DNA of 64,000 nt from Peptoniphilus raoultii. GTDB lineage: Bacteria; Bacillota; Clostridia; Tissierellales; Peptoniphilaceae. Both the position numbers and the translations under genes were made by a program. Where the stretch lies: the NCBI RefSeq assembly GCF_900099555.1, contig NZ_FMWM01000002.1:496001-560000 (forward strand). The letters run 5' to 3'. The first letter of the stretch is position 1, and each line of letters begins with the position of its first letter. Shown piece after piece: positions 17,236-26,524 of the stretch. Below the pieces are notes generated by a model. That model worked only from the letters and a program-made list of their open reading frames with translations. It searched no databases and was not told the DNA's origin.

Positions 17236-18711
17236 ATGCTTTTAATTGACCAATTAGATCTTATTAGTGAAAAATTTCCAGGTAGGCTTTGCCTTGTGGA
17301 CAAGGAAAATTCAATAACTTTTTCTCAGCTAAGATTTCTGGCAAGATCTCTTGCTACGGATATTTTTAAGGAATTTGCTTGCAAAAATAGGCCTATAATG
17401 GTTGAAGTTACAAGAAATATTGAAACTGTTATTTCTTTTTTTGCGGTCTTATATTCAGGGAATTTTTATGTCCCCATTGATGGTGATATGCCAGAGGAGA
17501 GGCTTGAAAAAATAGAGGGCCGTCTTGGGACTGAAATGGGAATTTTCCATAAAAATAATATTTTTAAAAATTCTTTGGAATTTAAAATTGATTATTCAAG
17601 GGAAATTGATGAAGATCTTTTAAATAAAATTAGAAGTGAGATTTTAGATATCAATCCTTCTTATATTTTATTTACATCGGGCACAACTGGCGAGCCTAAG
17701 GGTGTTGTAATTTCTCATCTTATGATAAGTGATCTAATGGAGTGGCTTTACAATACTTTAAAGCTTAGGGATGATGACAGAATTGCCAATCAAACTCCTT
17801 TTTTCTTTGACGCTTCTGTTAAGGAACTGTGCCTATTTATAAAAAGCGGAGCCTGCCTCTATTTAATGGATAAAAAAGATTTTATTTTTCCCAAAATTAT
17901 TGTCAAGTATTTAAATGACAATAAAATAACGGTTATTTTATGGTCGGTTGCAGCCATAAATATTTTGGCAAATTCGAATGTTTTTGACCTAGAATCTCCT
18001 AAGTATTTAAGACTTGTGACCTTTGCAGGCGAGCAGCTTTCGGCTCAAAAACTAAATATTTGGAAAAAATATGTTAAGGCAGATTATTTTAATCTCTATG
18101 GGCCGACGGAAGTAACTTGCGACTGCTGCTATTATAAAGTTGATAGGGATTTTAAAGATGATGACATAATTCCCATTGGCAAGGCCTGCGAAAATATGGA
18201 GGCCTATATAATGGATGGTAATGGGCTTTCAAATGAAGGCGAACTTGTTATAAGAGGCAGGGGAGTTTCCTATGGCTATTATAACTCGCCTGATCAAACT
18301 GAAAGGGTCTTTGTTCAAAATCCGCTAAATAAGTCTTATAGGGAAATTGTCTATAGGACTGGGGATTTTGTAAGGTTAAATTCCTATGGGGAGATAGAAT
18401 TTTTGGCAAGGAAGGACAATCAAATAAAGCTTCACGGTCACAGAATTGAACTTGATGAAATTGAAAGATACCTTTATGCCATGGGTCTTGATGAGGCAGC
18501 AGCCATTTATGATGAAAAAAGGGAAATTATTGTTTTAATATATAGCGGTAGAGAATTTTCAAGGAAGGATTTTAAGGATTATATTTTGGAAAAGCTTCCT
18601 AAATATATGTTGCCTTCAAAATTTATTCACCTTGAAAGTCTGCCAAAAAGTCAAAATACTAAAATAGATAAAAAATTATTAAAGGCCATGTATGAAAATT
18701 CAGAAATTTAA
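17236..18711 (+). CDS. dltA: DltA-like D-alanine (amino acid):carrier protein ligase
   Basis: The 491-residue AMP-forming adenylation enzyme has the core motif ILFTSGTTGEPKGVVISH (about residue 152), then FFFDASVKEL, FAGEQLSAQKLN, NLYGPTEVT, YRTGDFVR and a C-terminal PKYMLPSKFI...K. The spacing fits DltA, which adenylates D-Ala and loads it on DltC. ATG 17236 (MLLIDQLDLISEKFPGRL) matches where DltA proteins begin and has a GAGG upstream; the longer frame from 17170 adds 22 residues without similarity. It overlaps the next gene by 20 bases. The actual amino acid substrate is not proven by sequence. Confidence 0.85.
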   Translation: MLLIDQLDLISEKFPGRLCLVDKENSITFSQLRFLARSLATDIFKEFACKNRPIMVEVTRNIETVISFFAVLYSGNFYVPIDGDMPEERLEKIEGRLGTEMGIFHKNNIFKNSLEFKIDYSREIDEDLLNKIRSEILDINPSYILFTSGTTGEPKGVVISHLMISDLMEWLYNTLKLRDDDRIANQTPFFFDASVKELCLFIKSGACLYLMDKKDFIFPKIIVKYLNDNKITVILWSVAAINILANSNVFDLESPKYLRLVTFAGEQLSAQKLNIWKKYVKADYFNLYGPTEVTCDCCYYKVDRDFKDDDIIPIGKACENMEAYIMDGNGLSNEGELVIRGRGVSYGYYNSPDQTERVFVQNPLNKSYREIVYRTGDFVRLNSYGEIEFLARKDNQIKLHGHRIELDEIERYLYAMGLDEAAAIYDEKREIIVLIYSGREFSRKDFKDYILEKLPKYMLPSKFIHLESLPKSQNTKIDKKLLKAMYENSEI

Positions 18712-19429
18712 GGATAAAAAGGAACTTAAAATTATAGAATCTTATAGGGATTTGTTTTCAAATGACTATTTAAAGGGAGATTATTTTTTGGAAAATTTTA
18801 ATAATCTTTATTATATGGAAGGGAAAAATCTCTATATTTTAGTAAAAAGAGATGGCTATTTTGAAACTTATTTTTATATAAGGGACTTTAATGAGAAGCT
18901 CCCGCAAAATGAAACTTTTCTTGCAGAAATTGTGACAAAAAATCCTGAAGACCTTGATTTACAAGGTCTGGGTTTTGAAAAATATAAAATTCGGGAAAGG
19001 CTAAGGCTAAGAAAAAAGGAAGATTTTTACTGTCCAAAGGTTGTAACCTTAAGGGATGAAAATTTTATCTTAGAGGGTCTTAATACTTTTGACAAATATT
19101 CAGGAGAAAGACTTTCCCTAGATGAAATTATAGAAAAAATAAAAAATGAAGAATTTATTGGCATTGAAAATGCAGGCTTTTTGGAATATCAAAAGGGGAA
19201 ATTTCAAGACCTTATCTTGCATTTTTATGTTCATGAAAAATATAGAAATAAGGGCTATGGGAAAATAATCCTGCGTCACTATCTTTCAAATATAGCTGAC
19301 AAAAAAAGGATAAATGTTTGGACAGATAAGGATTCTAGGGCTTTGAAAATCTATGAAGCCTGTGGATTTAAAAGAGAGGAGCTTTACTCCCAAGTCTTAA
19401 TTGGAGGAAAATATGAAGGAAAAAATTAA
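18692..19429 (+). CDS. GNAT-family N-acetyltransferase inserted between dltA and dltC
   Basis: The 245-residue protein's C-terminal half is a GNAT domain: VHEKYRNKGYGKIILRHYL (about residues 180-198) carries the acetyl-CoA-binding R/Q-x-x-G-x-G/A loop (here RNKGYG), followed by INVWTDKDSRALKIYEACGF, the typical C-terminal N-x-x-A-x-x-x-Y-x-x-x-GF element. The N-terminal 110 residues match nothing I recognise. The start lies inside dltA (20-base overlap) and the end lies inside dltC (17-base overlap with its ATG), so it is translationally coupled to both and should act in the same pathway. Its acyl acceptor is unknown. Confidence 0.72.
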   Translation: MKIQKFKDKKELKIIESYRDLFSNDYLKGDYFLENFNNLYYMEGKNLYILVKRDGYFETYFYIRDFNEKLPQNETFLAEIVTKNPEDLDLQGLGFEKYKIRERLRLRKKEDFYCPKVVTLRDENFILEGLNTFDKYSGERLSLDEIIEKIKNEEFIGIENAGFLEYQKGKFQDLILHFYVHEKYRNKGYGKIILRHYLSNIADKKRINVWTDKDSRALKIYEACGFKREELYSQVLIGGKYEGKN

Positions 19430-19634
19430 AGAAATAATTGAAGAAGTTACTGGAGAACAAGTTGAAGATGCAACAAATTTAATTGAAGAGGGGATTTTAG
19501 ATTCCTTTGACATTATTTCTCTTGTGCTTGAACTTGAAGAGGCTTTTTCTGTAAAAATTGAAGTTGGAGAGCTTGAAGAAGATAATTTTAAGGACATTTT
19601 ATCAATAGAAAAGCTTATTAATTCTTTGAAATGA
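19413..19634 (+). CDS. dltC: DltC-like carrier protein
   Basis: The 73-residue acidic four-helix carrier has the phosphopantetheine attachment motif LDSFD, Ser31 being the modified residue. It accepts the activated amino acid from the DltA-like enzyme and presents it at the membrane (family knowledge). The start is ATG 19413 because GGAGG (19402-19407) lies just upstream; the TTG at 19401 would put that SD inside the coding region. Its last bases overlap the MBOAT start (ATGA), a sign of coupling. Confidence 0.88.
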   Translation: MKEKIKEIIEEVTGEQVEDATNLIEEGILDSFDIISLVLELEEAFSVKIEVGELEEDNFKDILSIEKLINSLK

Positions 19635-21061
19635 CCTTTACTTCAGCTCAGTTTATAATTTTTGTAATAATTTCATATTTAATATTTAAATTTACAAAAT
19701 TTAAGTGGCAAGCCCTTCTTGCCTTTTCAGTATTTTATTATGCATCCTACAGCATCAAGGCCTTTTCCTATCTTGCCCTTACAATTTTGACAACTTATTT
19801 TTCAGCCCTGTATTTGGAAAAAAATAAAAATCCTTGGCTTTTATTTTTGTGCCTACTTATAAATTTTTCCAGCTTATTTTTTGTGAAGTTTACAGATTTC
19901 ACTCTTTTTGAAAATCTTATTCCCTTGGGCATTTCTTTTTATATTTTTATTTCGACAGCTTATTTAATTGATGTATATAGAAAAAAATATCCTGCTAACA
20001 AAAATTTATTAAAATACACCCTATTTGTCAGCTATTTTCCGCAAATGGTGCAAGGACCAATTAATCGCTACGATTCTCTTGGACCGCAGCTTTTTGATCC
20101 AAAGCCAAATTCAGGGGACTTTTCCTATGGCCTTATGCTTATGGCTTATGGATATTTTAAAAAGCTTGTAATTGCAGATAGGGCCAGTGTTTTAACGGCC
20201 CAAATTTTTTCTAATCCTGATGAATTTTCAGGCCTTTTTGTCTTTATAGCAATTATTTTTTATTCAATACAAATTTATGGAGATTTTTCAGGAGGCATTG
20301 ACATAGCAAGGGGAGTATCCTATCTCTTCGGCATTAAACTTGACCTTAACTTTAAAAGACCATTTTTTGCAACATCTCTTACAGATTTTTGGAGAAGGTG
20401 GCATATAAGTTTGGGATCTTGGATGAGGGATTATGTATTTTATCCCATGTCCCTTTCAAAGGTCTTTGCCCATATTAATAAAAAATCCAGAAAAGTTTTG
20501 GGGAGAAAATATGGGAAATTTTTAACCCTCACTATTTCAACTTTTGTTGTCTATTTTATAATAGGCATTTGGCACGGTGCTGGTCTTAATTTTATGGCTT
20601 TTGGTATTTTTAACGGCAGCTTAATAAGTCTTGGCCTAATTTTTGAAGACTTTTTAAAAAAAATAAAAAGTTCTTTAAATATTTCTAAGGATTCAAAATC
20701 CTTTAAAGTCTTTCAAATTTTAAGGACATCTCTTTTGGTTTTCTTTGCCAGATATTTTACTAGGTCAAAGGATCTTGAAACTGCACTTTTCATGCTCAAA
20801 AAAACTTTTGCAGACAGGATTTTTAGGTATGGAGAATTTGGCCTTGAAAGAATTGATTATACAGTTTTATTTATTTCGGTTCTGCTTCTATTTATAATTT
20901 CCTTTAAGGAAGAAAGAGGAGAAGATGTGAAAGAAGAAATTTTATCTTTAAGTCCTATAAGCCAAGGAATTTTAATTTTTATGGTCCTTGCCTTTATTTT
21001 ATACTTCGGCATTTTCCAAAGGTCTTTTACGGGTGCAGAATTTATTTATAGGAATTATTAG
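19631..21061 (+). CDS. dltB: MBOAT-family membrane O-acyltransferase (DltB/AlgI-like)
   Basis: The 476-residue polytopic protein has the MBOAT signatures FPQMVQGPINRY (about residue 137), FFATSLTDFWRRWHISLGSWMRDYVFYP (split here as TDFWRRWHISLG and SWMRDYVFYP, near 250-270) and the catalytic-His region GIWHGAGLNFMAFGIFNG (about 316). It is longer than typical DltB (~400 aa) and closer to AlgI-type length. By family it moves the acyl or aminoacyl group from the carrier through the membrane to an extracellular polymer. Gene order after dltC supports the DltB role. The gap to the next gene is 8 bases. Confidence 0.85.
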   Translation: MTFTSAQFIIFVIISYLIFKFTKFKWQALLAFSVFYYASYSIKAFSYLALTILTTYFSALYLEKNKNPWLLFLCLLINFSSLFFVKFTDFTLFENLIPLGISFYIFISTAYLIDVYRKKYPANKNLLKYTLFVSYFPQMVQGPINRYDSLGPQLFDPKPNSGDFSYGLMLMAYGYFKKLVIADRASVLTAQIFSNPDEFSGLFVFIAIIFYSIQIYGDFSGGIDIARGVSYLFGIKLDLNFKRPFFATSLTDFWRRWHISLGSWMRDYVFYPMSLSKVFAHINKKSRKVLGRKYGKFLTLTISTFVVYFIIGIWHGAGLNFMAFGIFNGSLISLGLIFEDFLKKIKSSLNISKDSKSFKVFQILRTSLLVFFARYFTRSKDLETALFMLKKTFADRIFRYGEFGLERIDYTVLFISVLLLFIISFKEERGEDVKEEILSLSPISQGILIFMVLAFILYFGIFQRSFTGAEFIYRNY

Positions 21062-21069
21062 GAGCAATT

Positions 21070-22824
21070 ATGAAAGAAAAAAGATTTAATAAAATTTTTA
21101 TTATAATTTTTGGAGCCATAATTTTATTTATTGGTCTTTTAAATTTTTTAACAGATCCCTTCAATGTTTTTGGCGATAGGCTTATGAAATGGTACACCTA
21201 TGATTTCACCCAAAATCCTAGAACGGCAAAAATAGAATATATTAAGGGAAAGGGCTATGAAAATTTTATAGTTGGGGCAAGTGGAGCCTCATCTATTCCA
21301 AGTGATCTTTTAAAAAAATACACCGGGAGAGATTATTTTAATTTATTTTCCTATGGGGCAGACCTCTATGTAGTGGAAAAAAATGTGGACTATCTTTTAA
21401 AAATTTATAAGCCAAAATCCATAATTATGCCCTTAGGTCTTCCATCTGCCACAAAATTTAACGAAGAAAGATCTTCTCTAAATTATTATATGAATCCTGA
21501 TGTGAGTGGAGAGAGCAAAATTAATTTCTACTTAAAATATTTACTTGCAAGCCCTCAAAATGGTTTTAGTAAAATTAAATCCTATTTTAATAGGTCCTAT
21601 GTTCAGGAGCCTTTTGACACTTTTAAGGAAGATGGATCCTATGACAAATCAAAAAGGGATATTGAATATATTGGCTCAATAGAAGATTATAAGAGGGACA
21701 AGGGTTTCAACATAGAAAGTTTTCCAGTTAAAATGGATCACATGGATGAAGCCATGGGAGCAATTGAACATATAAAAAAATCCTGCCAAGAAAGGAACTG
21801 CCAAATAACATTTCTTTTATGCCCCATGTATGAAGAACAAAATAAAAGATATGACCCAAATGAAATAAAAACTTTTTATAAAAAGCTGTCAGAAATCACA
21901 GATTTTTGGGACTTTACATGTACAAAATATGATTATGATCCCAGATTTTATTATGATTCCTCCCATTTTAGAAATGCCCTTGGCAAGATGATGGTAGAAA
22001 GAATTTATGGCTTACGAGATGACTTTGGAAGATATGTTAAGGGTGAGGTAGAGCCAGTAACTCCTGCAAGAGAAATAGATGAAAAATCTTTTTATATTTA
22101 TGCTTTTCACCATATTTCAGAAAATCCAGATCCTTCAAACCCTTATGTGGTAAGCCCTAAAAGATTTGAAGAATTTTTAAAGTTTTTAAAAGAAAATGAA
22201 ATTAAGGCCATAAATTTTAAGGACCTTTATAATTATGTAAATGAAGGAAAAAATCTTCCTGAAAAATTTTGCCTTATGACATTTGATGATGGCTATGAGT
22301 CAAATTATAAATATGCCTATCCTCTTTTAAAAAAATATGGTCAAAGAGCAAATTTCTTCCCTATAGGAAGAACTATGGGCCTTTCGAAATATCCAGGCCT
22401 TGAAAAAGAAATGTTTCCCCACTATTCAGTAGAAAAGGCAAGGGAGATGAATGGTATTATAGAATACGGCTCTCACACATATTTCTTGCACCAAAGTTAT
22501 GAAAATCCAAAACTTGAATTTAGGCAAACTGCAAAAAGACTTGAAGGAGAAAGTGAGAATAAGTATATTTTGACCTTTAAAGAGGATTCTCAAAAGTTTA
22601 AAGACCTCTATAAAAATTTTGGAAGGGGAAATTTAATAACTTTAGCCTATCCTGAAGGGGATTATGATGAACTTTCAGAATTTATAGTTGAAAAAGAGGG
22701 ATATAAAATAACACTTACATCAGATGAAGGCAAAAATACAATTGTAAAAAATCTGCCAGAGTCTTTAAAAAAATTAAAAAGAGTAAATATTGATGAAAAT
22801 CGAGATTTAAATGAATTAAAATAA
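21070..22824 (+). CDS. Fusion of SGNH-type (DltD/AlgX-like) domain and polysaccharide deacetylase (NodB)
   Basis: The 584-residue protein has an N-terminal signal anchor (IIIFGAIILFIGLLNFL, residues 10-26), so both domains lie outside. Domain 1 (about 40-320) carries the SGNH-like nucleophile segment VGASGASSI (near 70) and a C-terminal D-x-x-H pair in YYDSSHFRNALG (near 295). Domain 2 (about 345-580) is a NodB deacetylase with TFDDGY (near 405), the metal-binding SHTYFLH (near 468) and AYPEGDYDE. It takes the place of dltD as the last gene of the operon. The fusion suggests that polymer deacetylation and (amino)acylation are coupled; this is inference. Confidence 0.8.
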   Translation: MKEKRFNKIFIIIFGAIILFIGLLNFLTDPFNVFGDRLMKWYTYDFTQNPRTAKIEYIKGKGYENFIVGASGASSIPSDLLKKYTGRDYFNLFSYGADLYVVEKNVDYLLKIYKPKSIIMPLGLPSATKFNEERSSLNYYMNPDVSGESKINFYLKYLLASPQNGFSKIKSYFNRSYVQEPFDTFKEDGSYDKSKRDIEYIGSIEDYKRDKGFNIESFPVKMDHMDEAMGAIEHIKKSCQERNCQITFLLCPMYEEQNKRYDPNEIKTFYKKLSEITDFWDFTCTKYDYDPRFYYDSSHFRNALGKMMVERIYGLRDDFGRYVKGEVEPVTPAREIDEKSFYIYAFHHISENPDPSNPYVVSPKRFEEFLKFLKENEIKAINFKDLYNYVNEGKNLPEKFCLMTFDDGYESNYKYAYPLLKKYGQRANFFPIGRTMGLSKYPGLEKEMFPHYSVEKAREMNGIIEYGSHTYFLHQSYENPKLEFRQTAKRLEGESENKYILTFKEDSQKFKDLYKNFGRGNLITLAYPEGDYDELSEFIVEKEGYKITLTSDEGKNTIVKNLPESLKKLKRVNIDENRDLNELK

Positions 22825-22830
22825 AATAAA

Positions 22831-22884
22831 TTGTGGGATAAATTTGTAAAAACATTTAAAAAATTTTATAGAAATCCCCACAAT
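22831..22884 (+). terminator. Long hairpin after the dlt-like operon
   Basis: TTGTGGG near 22831 pairs with CCCCACAA near 22876-22883 across an A/T-rich loop with its own weak pairing. It has no strong T run, so it is only a possible terminator. Confidence 0.4.
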
Positions 22885-22890
22885 AGCAGC

Positions 22891-22940
22891 AAATAGGTAT
22901 TGTAAAATCTTTTACAGAGAATTTACAATACCTATTTTGA
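22891..22940. terminator. 16-bp perfect inverted repeat between dlt and pst operons
   Basis: AAATAGGTATTGTAAA (22891-22906) and TTTACAATACCTATTT (22922-22937) are exact complements with a 15-base loop, followed by TTGATTCTTT. It can act as a terminator of the dlt-like transcript. Its right arm also contains one of the TTTACA boxes and touches the pst -35 region, so a double role is possible. Confidence 0.6.
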
Positions 22941-22964
22941 TTCTTTACATATCATTCCTATAAT
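22911..22964 (+). promoter_or_regulatory. pst promoter with phased PhoP-type boxes
   Basis: Three exact TTTACA hexamers start at 22911, 22922 and 22944, that is 11 and 22 bases apart; the missing one at 22933 reads TATTTT. Direct TT-A-CA repeats with an 11-bp period upstream of the -10 are the known binding arrangement of PhoP in Bacillus. A promoter TTGATT (22937-22942), 16 bases, TATAAT (22959-22964) overlaps them. A phoP-phoR pair closes the same operon, so autoregulation under phosphate limitation is likely. Confidence 0.72.
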
Positions 22965-23012
22965 ACAAGTGAAACAAATCAAAAAAATATTTTTGAAAGG
23001 AAGAGGAAAAAA

Positions 23013-23957
23013 ATGAAATTAGTAAAATTAACTAAGATGACTATGATTCTAGGTCTTGTTACTACTTTAGTAGCATGCGGAGGACAAAACCAAAGTGCAA
23101 ATTCTGGAAATACAGGAAATGCTGCTGCAAATGAAGGAACAAATACAACTGCAGAAGAAACTACTGAAACTACAGGAACAGAACTTGGGAAAATTAATGT
23201 AATCACAAGAGAACCAGGTTCAGGAACAAGAGGAGCTTTTACAGAAATCACTGGAATTTTTGAAAAGAAAGATGGAACAGAAGTAGACAACACTTCTCAA
23301 GAAGCTGCAGTTCAAAACTCAACAAACGCTGTTTTAACTACAGTAGCAAATGATGCTGCATCAATTGGATATATTTCTCTAGGATCTTTAAATGATACAG
23401 TTAAGGCTCTTAAAGTTGAAGGTGCAGAAGCAACTGCTGAAAATATAAAATCAGGTGACTACAAGATAGCAAGACCTTTCAATGTATGTTATAAAGAAGA
23501 TATTGATGAAAAAACAAAAGACCTTTTAGTATTTATTGAATCTGATGAAGGACAAAAAATTGTCGAAGCTGAAAAATACATTCCTGAAGAAGGAAAAGGA
23601 GATTATGAGCCTATTGACAATGATGCACATATCACTATTGCAGGATCAACTTCAGTAACTCCACTTATGGAAAAAATCGTTGAAGCTTATCAAAAATTAA
23701 ATCCAAAATTCGTAGCTGACATTCAAGCAACAGGATCAACAGCAGGTGTTCAATCTGCAATTGAAGGTTCAGCTCAATTAGGTATGGCTTCAAGAGAATT
23801 AAAAGATGAAGAAGCTGCACAAGTTAAAAATGATGTAATTGCAAGGGATGGTATAGCTGTTATTGTAAATAAAGAAAATCCTCAAGAAGATATGACTCTT
23901 GAACAAATTAAGAATGTATTTGTAGGATCTATAGCTGACTGGACAGAATTAAAATAA
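23013..23957 (+). CDS. pstS: Phosphate ABC transporter substrate-binding lipoprotein
   Basis: The 314-residue lipoprotein has the lipobox LVACGG with Cys22, then a Gly/Asn/Thr-rich linker. Both lobes show PstS features: REPGSGTRGAF near residue 67 and TIAGSTSVTPLMEK near 208, the Ser/Thr/Gly/Arg loops that bind phosphate. Lobe order looks circularly arranged relative to E. coli PstS, as in many Firmicutes. It captures phosphate outside the cell for PstCAB. It is the first gene of an operon with pstC, pstA, pstB, phoU, phoP and phoR. Confidence 0.93.
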   Translation: MKLVKLTKMTMILGLVTTLVACGGQNQSANSGNTGNAAANEGTNTTAEETTETTGTELGKINVITREPGSGTRGAFTEITGIFEKKDGTEVDNTSQEAAVQNSTNAVLTTVANDAASIGYISLGSLNDTVKALKVEGAEATAENIKSGDYKIARPFNVCYKEDIDEKTKDLLVFIESDEGQKIVEAEKYIPEEGKGDYEPIDNDAHITIAGSTSVTPLMEKIVEAYQKLNPKFVADIQATGSTAGVQSAIEGSAQLGMASRELKDEEAAQVKNDVIARDGIAVIVNKENPQEDMTLEQIKNVFVGSIADWTELK

Positions 23958-23981
23958 TAAAATTATTTGTTAAAGATTGGA

Positions 23982-24896
23982 ATGAATAAAATGGAGCAAA
24001 CTAAAAATGCTATTGTCCAAACTGATAATAAAACAAAATTGTTTAAAAAGGAAGAAGTATTTAAACATTTCTTCCTACTTTGTTCAATTTTATCAATATT
24101 ATTCCTATTCCTAATCTGTGTTTTCATATTTAAAGAATCTATAGAATTTTTATTTAACATAGGAATAGGAAATTTTGTTTTAAATGGGCTTTGGGCACCC
24201 TTAAATGTACCACCATCTTTTGGTATTAAATCAATGATTGTGGGTTCACTATTAATTACTTTTATGGCTTGTTTAGGTGCTGTTCCACTATCTATAATGG
24301 CAGCATCCTATATGGCCTTTGATTGCCCGCCAGCAATTTATAAGTTTATAAAACCAGCCTTAAATTTAATGGCGGGAATCCCTTCAATAATTTATGGTTT
24401 CTTTGCCTTAGCTGTTATAGTACCCGTAAACAGAAGTATTTTTGGAGGAGACGGTATGAATATGCTATCAGCATCAATTCTTTTAATGATTATGGTATTG
24501 CCCACAATAATTTCTATGGCAGAGGCATCCTTAAATGCCGTACCAAAATCCTATTATGAAGGCTCTCTATCTTTAGGAGCAACTCACGATGAAACTCTAA
24601 CAAGAGTTATGATACCAGCTGCAAGAAGCGGTATTTTTGCTGGTATTATCCTTGGTGTAGGTAGAGCAATTGGTGAAACAATGGCTGTAATTCTTGTTGC
24701 AGGTAACCAAACGAGATTATCCTTTAATTTACTTGAAGGAATAAGAACTTTAACAACAAATATCGTTATGGAAATGGGTTATGCATATGGACCTCATAGA
24801 CAAGCCCTAATTGCAACTGCAGCAATTCTATTCATATTTATACTATGCATCAATTTTGGATTTTTTATTATGAAGAAAATGAGTGAAAGCAAATGA
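23982..24896 (+). CDS. pstC: Phosphate ABC transporter permease PstC
   Basis: The 304-residue permease has six membrane helices and the conserved cytoplasmic EAA loop (GATHDETLTRVMIPAARSGIFAGIILGVGRAIGETMAV, read as ATHDETLTRVMIPAA and GVGRAIGETMAV). [14 protein letters not shown] is the PstC/A signature. Starts at 23982 and 23991 are both in frame; neither has a strong SD, and a TTG at 23967 is less likely. It forms the membrane channel with PstA. Its end overlaps pstA by 4 bases. Confidence 0.93.
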   Translation: MNKMEQTKNAIVQTDNKTKLFKKEEVFKHFFLLCSILSILFLFLICVFIFKESIEFLFNIGIGNFVLNGLWAPLNVPPSFGIKSMIVGSLLITFMACLGAVPLSIMAASYMAFDCPPAIYKFIKPALNLMAGIPSIIYGFFALAVIVPVNRSIFGGDGMNMLSASILLMIMVLPTIISMAEASLNAVPKSYYEGSLSLGATHDETLTRVMIPAARSGIFAGIILGVGRAIGETMAVILVAGNQTRLSFNLLEGIRTLTTNIVMEMGYAYGPHRQALIATAAILFIFILCINFGFFIMKKMSESK

Positions 24897-25768
24897 TTTA
24901 TCTGATATTAACTTTAGTATTTATCCTTGGGATTTTGCTTTTTTTACGCTATAAAATGAACTTTTCCTTCTACAAAATTTTTTCAAGATTTTCAGTAGTA
25001 TTTACTTTTGGATTTCTTGTTGGAATTGTAGCCTTCGTTATAGCAAAGGGAATTTTTTATTTTAAACCTTCTATGCTTGCCCTTCACTATACAACGGAAA
25101 ATGTATCTATGGTGCCCTCAATTGTAACAACGCTTATCACAGTATTATTTACTATTTTAATAGCAAGTCCTATTGGAATTCTTACAGCTATTTATCTAGT
25201 TGAATATACAGATAAGTCATCAAAACTTGTTCAAGTTATAAGACTTGCCATTGAAATTCTATCAGGTATCCCTTCAATAATTTACGGCCTTTTTGGAATG
25301 TTATTCTTTGGTCTATTATTAAAACTTGGTTATTCAATATATTCAGGATCCTTTACTCTTACAATTATGGTACTGCCTCTTATAATGAGAGCAACAGAAG
25401 AAGCTTTAAAATCAGTTCACCCATCAATAAGAGAAGGATCTTATGCCCTTGGTGCAGGGAAACTCCGTACAATATTTGTTGTTGTACTTCCCATAGCAAT
25501 ACCAGGAATTTTGTCAGGTATAATTTTAGCTGTGGGCCGTGTAGTTGGAGAAACAGCAGCCCTAATTTTCACACTAGGGACCTCAACAGCTATGCCGACA
25601 TCTTTAAAATCTTCATCAAGGACACTTGCCCTTCATATGTATATGCTTTCTAGTGAAGGCCTTCATGTTGGCGAAGCTTATGCAACAGGAATGTTACTTT
25701 TGGTTATGGTTTTATTAATTAACTTCGTATCATCAAAACTTGCTAAAAAACTTATGGAGGTTAAATAA
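24893..25768 (+). CDS. pstA: Phosphate ABC transporter permease PstA
   Basis: The 291-residue six-helix permease has the signature [15 protein letters not shown] and an EAA loop with [19 protein letters not shown] followed by [15 protein letters not shown]. It pairs with PstC. The ATGA overlap at its start and the TAATG overlap with pstB at its end (25766-25770) show tight translational coupling. Confidence 0.94.
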   Translation: MIYLILTLVFILGILLFLRYKMNFSFYKIFSRFSVVFTFGFLVGIVAFVIAKGIFYFKPSMLALHYTTENVSMVPSIVTTLITVLFTILIASPIGILTAIYLVEYTDKSSKLVQVIRLAIEILSGIPSIIYGLFGMLFFGLLLKLGYSIYSGSFTLTIMVLPLIMRATEEALKSVHPSIREGSYALGAGKLRTIFVVVLPIAIPGILSGIILAVGRVVGETAALIFTLGTSTAMPTSLKSSSRTLALHMYMLSSEGLHVGEAYATGMLLLVMVLLINFVSSKLAKKLMEVK

Positions 25769-26523
25769 TGGATGAAAAGATGAAAGTTCTTGATTTGGAT
25801 TTATTTTATAATGATTTCCAAGCTCTTTTTGATATAAATTTACAGGTGATGAATAACGAAATTCTTTCATTTATAGGCCCGTCAGGTTGCGGTAAGTCAA
25901 CTCTTTTGAAATGCCTGAATAGAATGAATGATTTAGTTATGGGATGTAAAATTGATGGAAAGATAACTTTAGACGGAGAAGATATTTACGCAAAGTCCTA
26001 TGATGTAAATAAACTCCGCAAAAGAGTGGGCATGGTTTTTCAACAACCAAACCCATTTCCAATGTCAATTTATGAAAATATAGCTTATGGACCAAAAACC
26101 CATAATATAAAAAATAAAAGAGATTTAGATGAAATTGTAGAATCATCTCTGCAAAAGGCTGCAATTTGGGATGAAGTCAAGGACAAACTAAAGAAAAATG
26201 CCCTTTCACTTTCAGGAGGACAGCAACAAAGACTTTGCATTGCAAGAGCAATTGCTATAAATCCTGAGGTAATTTTAATGGACGAGCCAACTTCAGCACT
26301 TGATCCCCTTTCAACAGGGAAAATTGAAGAATTGACCCAAGAATTAAAGAAGGATTTTACTATTGTTATAGTAACTCACAATATGCAACAAGCATCAAGA
26401 ATTTCTGATAGAATAGCCTTCTTCTTAAATGGCGTTATTGTTGAACAAGGTCCTACACTTGATATCTTCCAAAACCCGAAAAATGAAAAAACTGAAAGAT
26501 ATATCACAGGGAGGTTCGGTTGA
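25768..26523 (+). CDS. pstB: Phosphate ABC transporter ATPase PstB
   Basis: The 251-residue ABC ATPase has Walker [10 protein letters not shown] (about residue 38), Q-loop [19 protein letters not shown], signature [10 protein letters not shown], Walker [14 protein letters not shown] and the H-loop [13 protein letters not shown]. The PNPFPMSI stretch and [10 protein letters not shown] are specific to PstB. It hydrolyses ATP to drive phosphate uptake through PstCA. phoU follows after 1 base. Confidence 0.96.
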   Translation: MDEKMKVLDLDLFYNDFQALFDINLQVMNNEILSFIGPSGCGKSTLLKCLNRMNDLVMGCKIDGKITLDGEDIYAKSYDVNKLRKRVGMVFQQPNPFPMSIYENIAYGPKTHNIKNKRDLDEIVESSLQKAAIWDEVKDKLKKNALSLSGGQQQRLCIARAIAINPEVILMDEPTSALDPLSTGKIEELTQELKKDFTIVIVTHNMQQASRISDRIAFFLNGVIVEQGPTLDIFQNPKNEKTERYITGRFG

Positions 26524-26524
26524 T

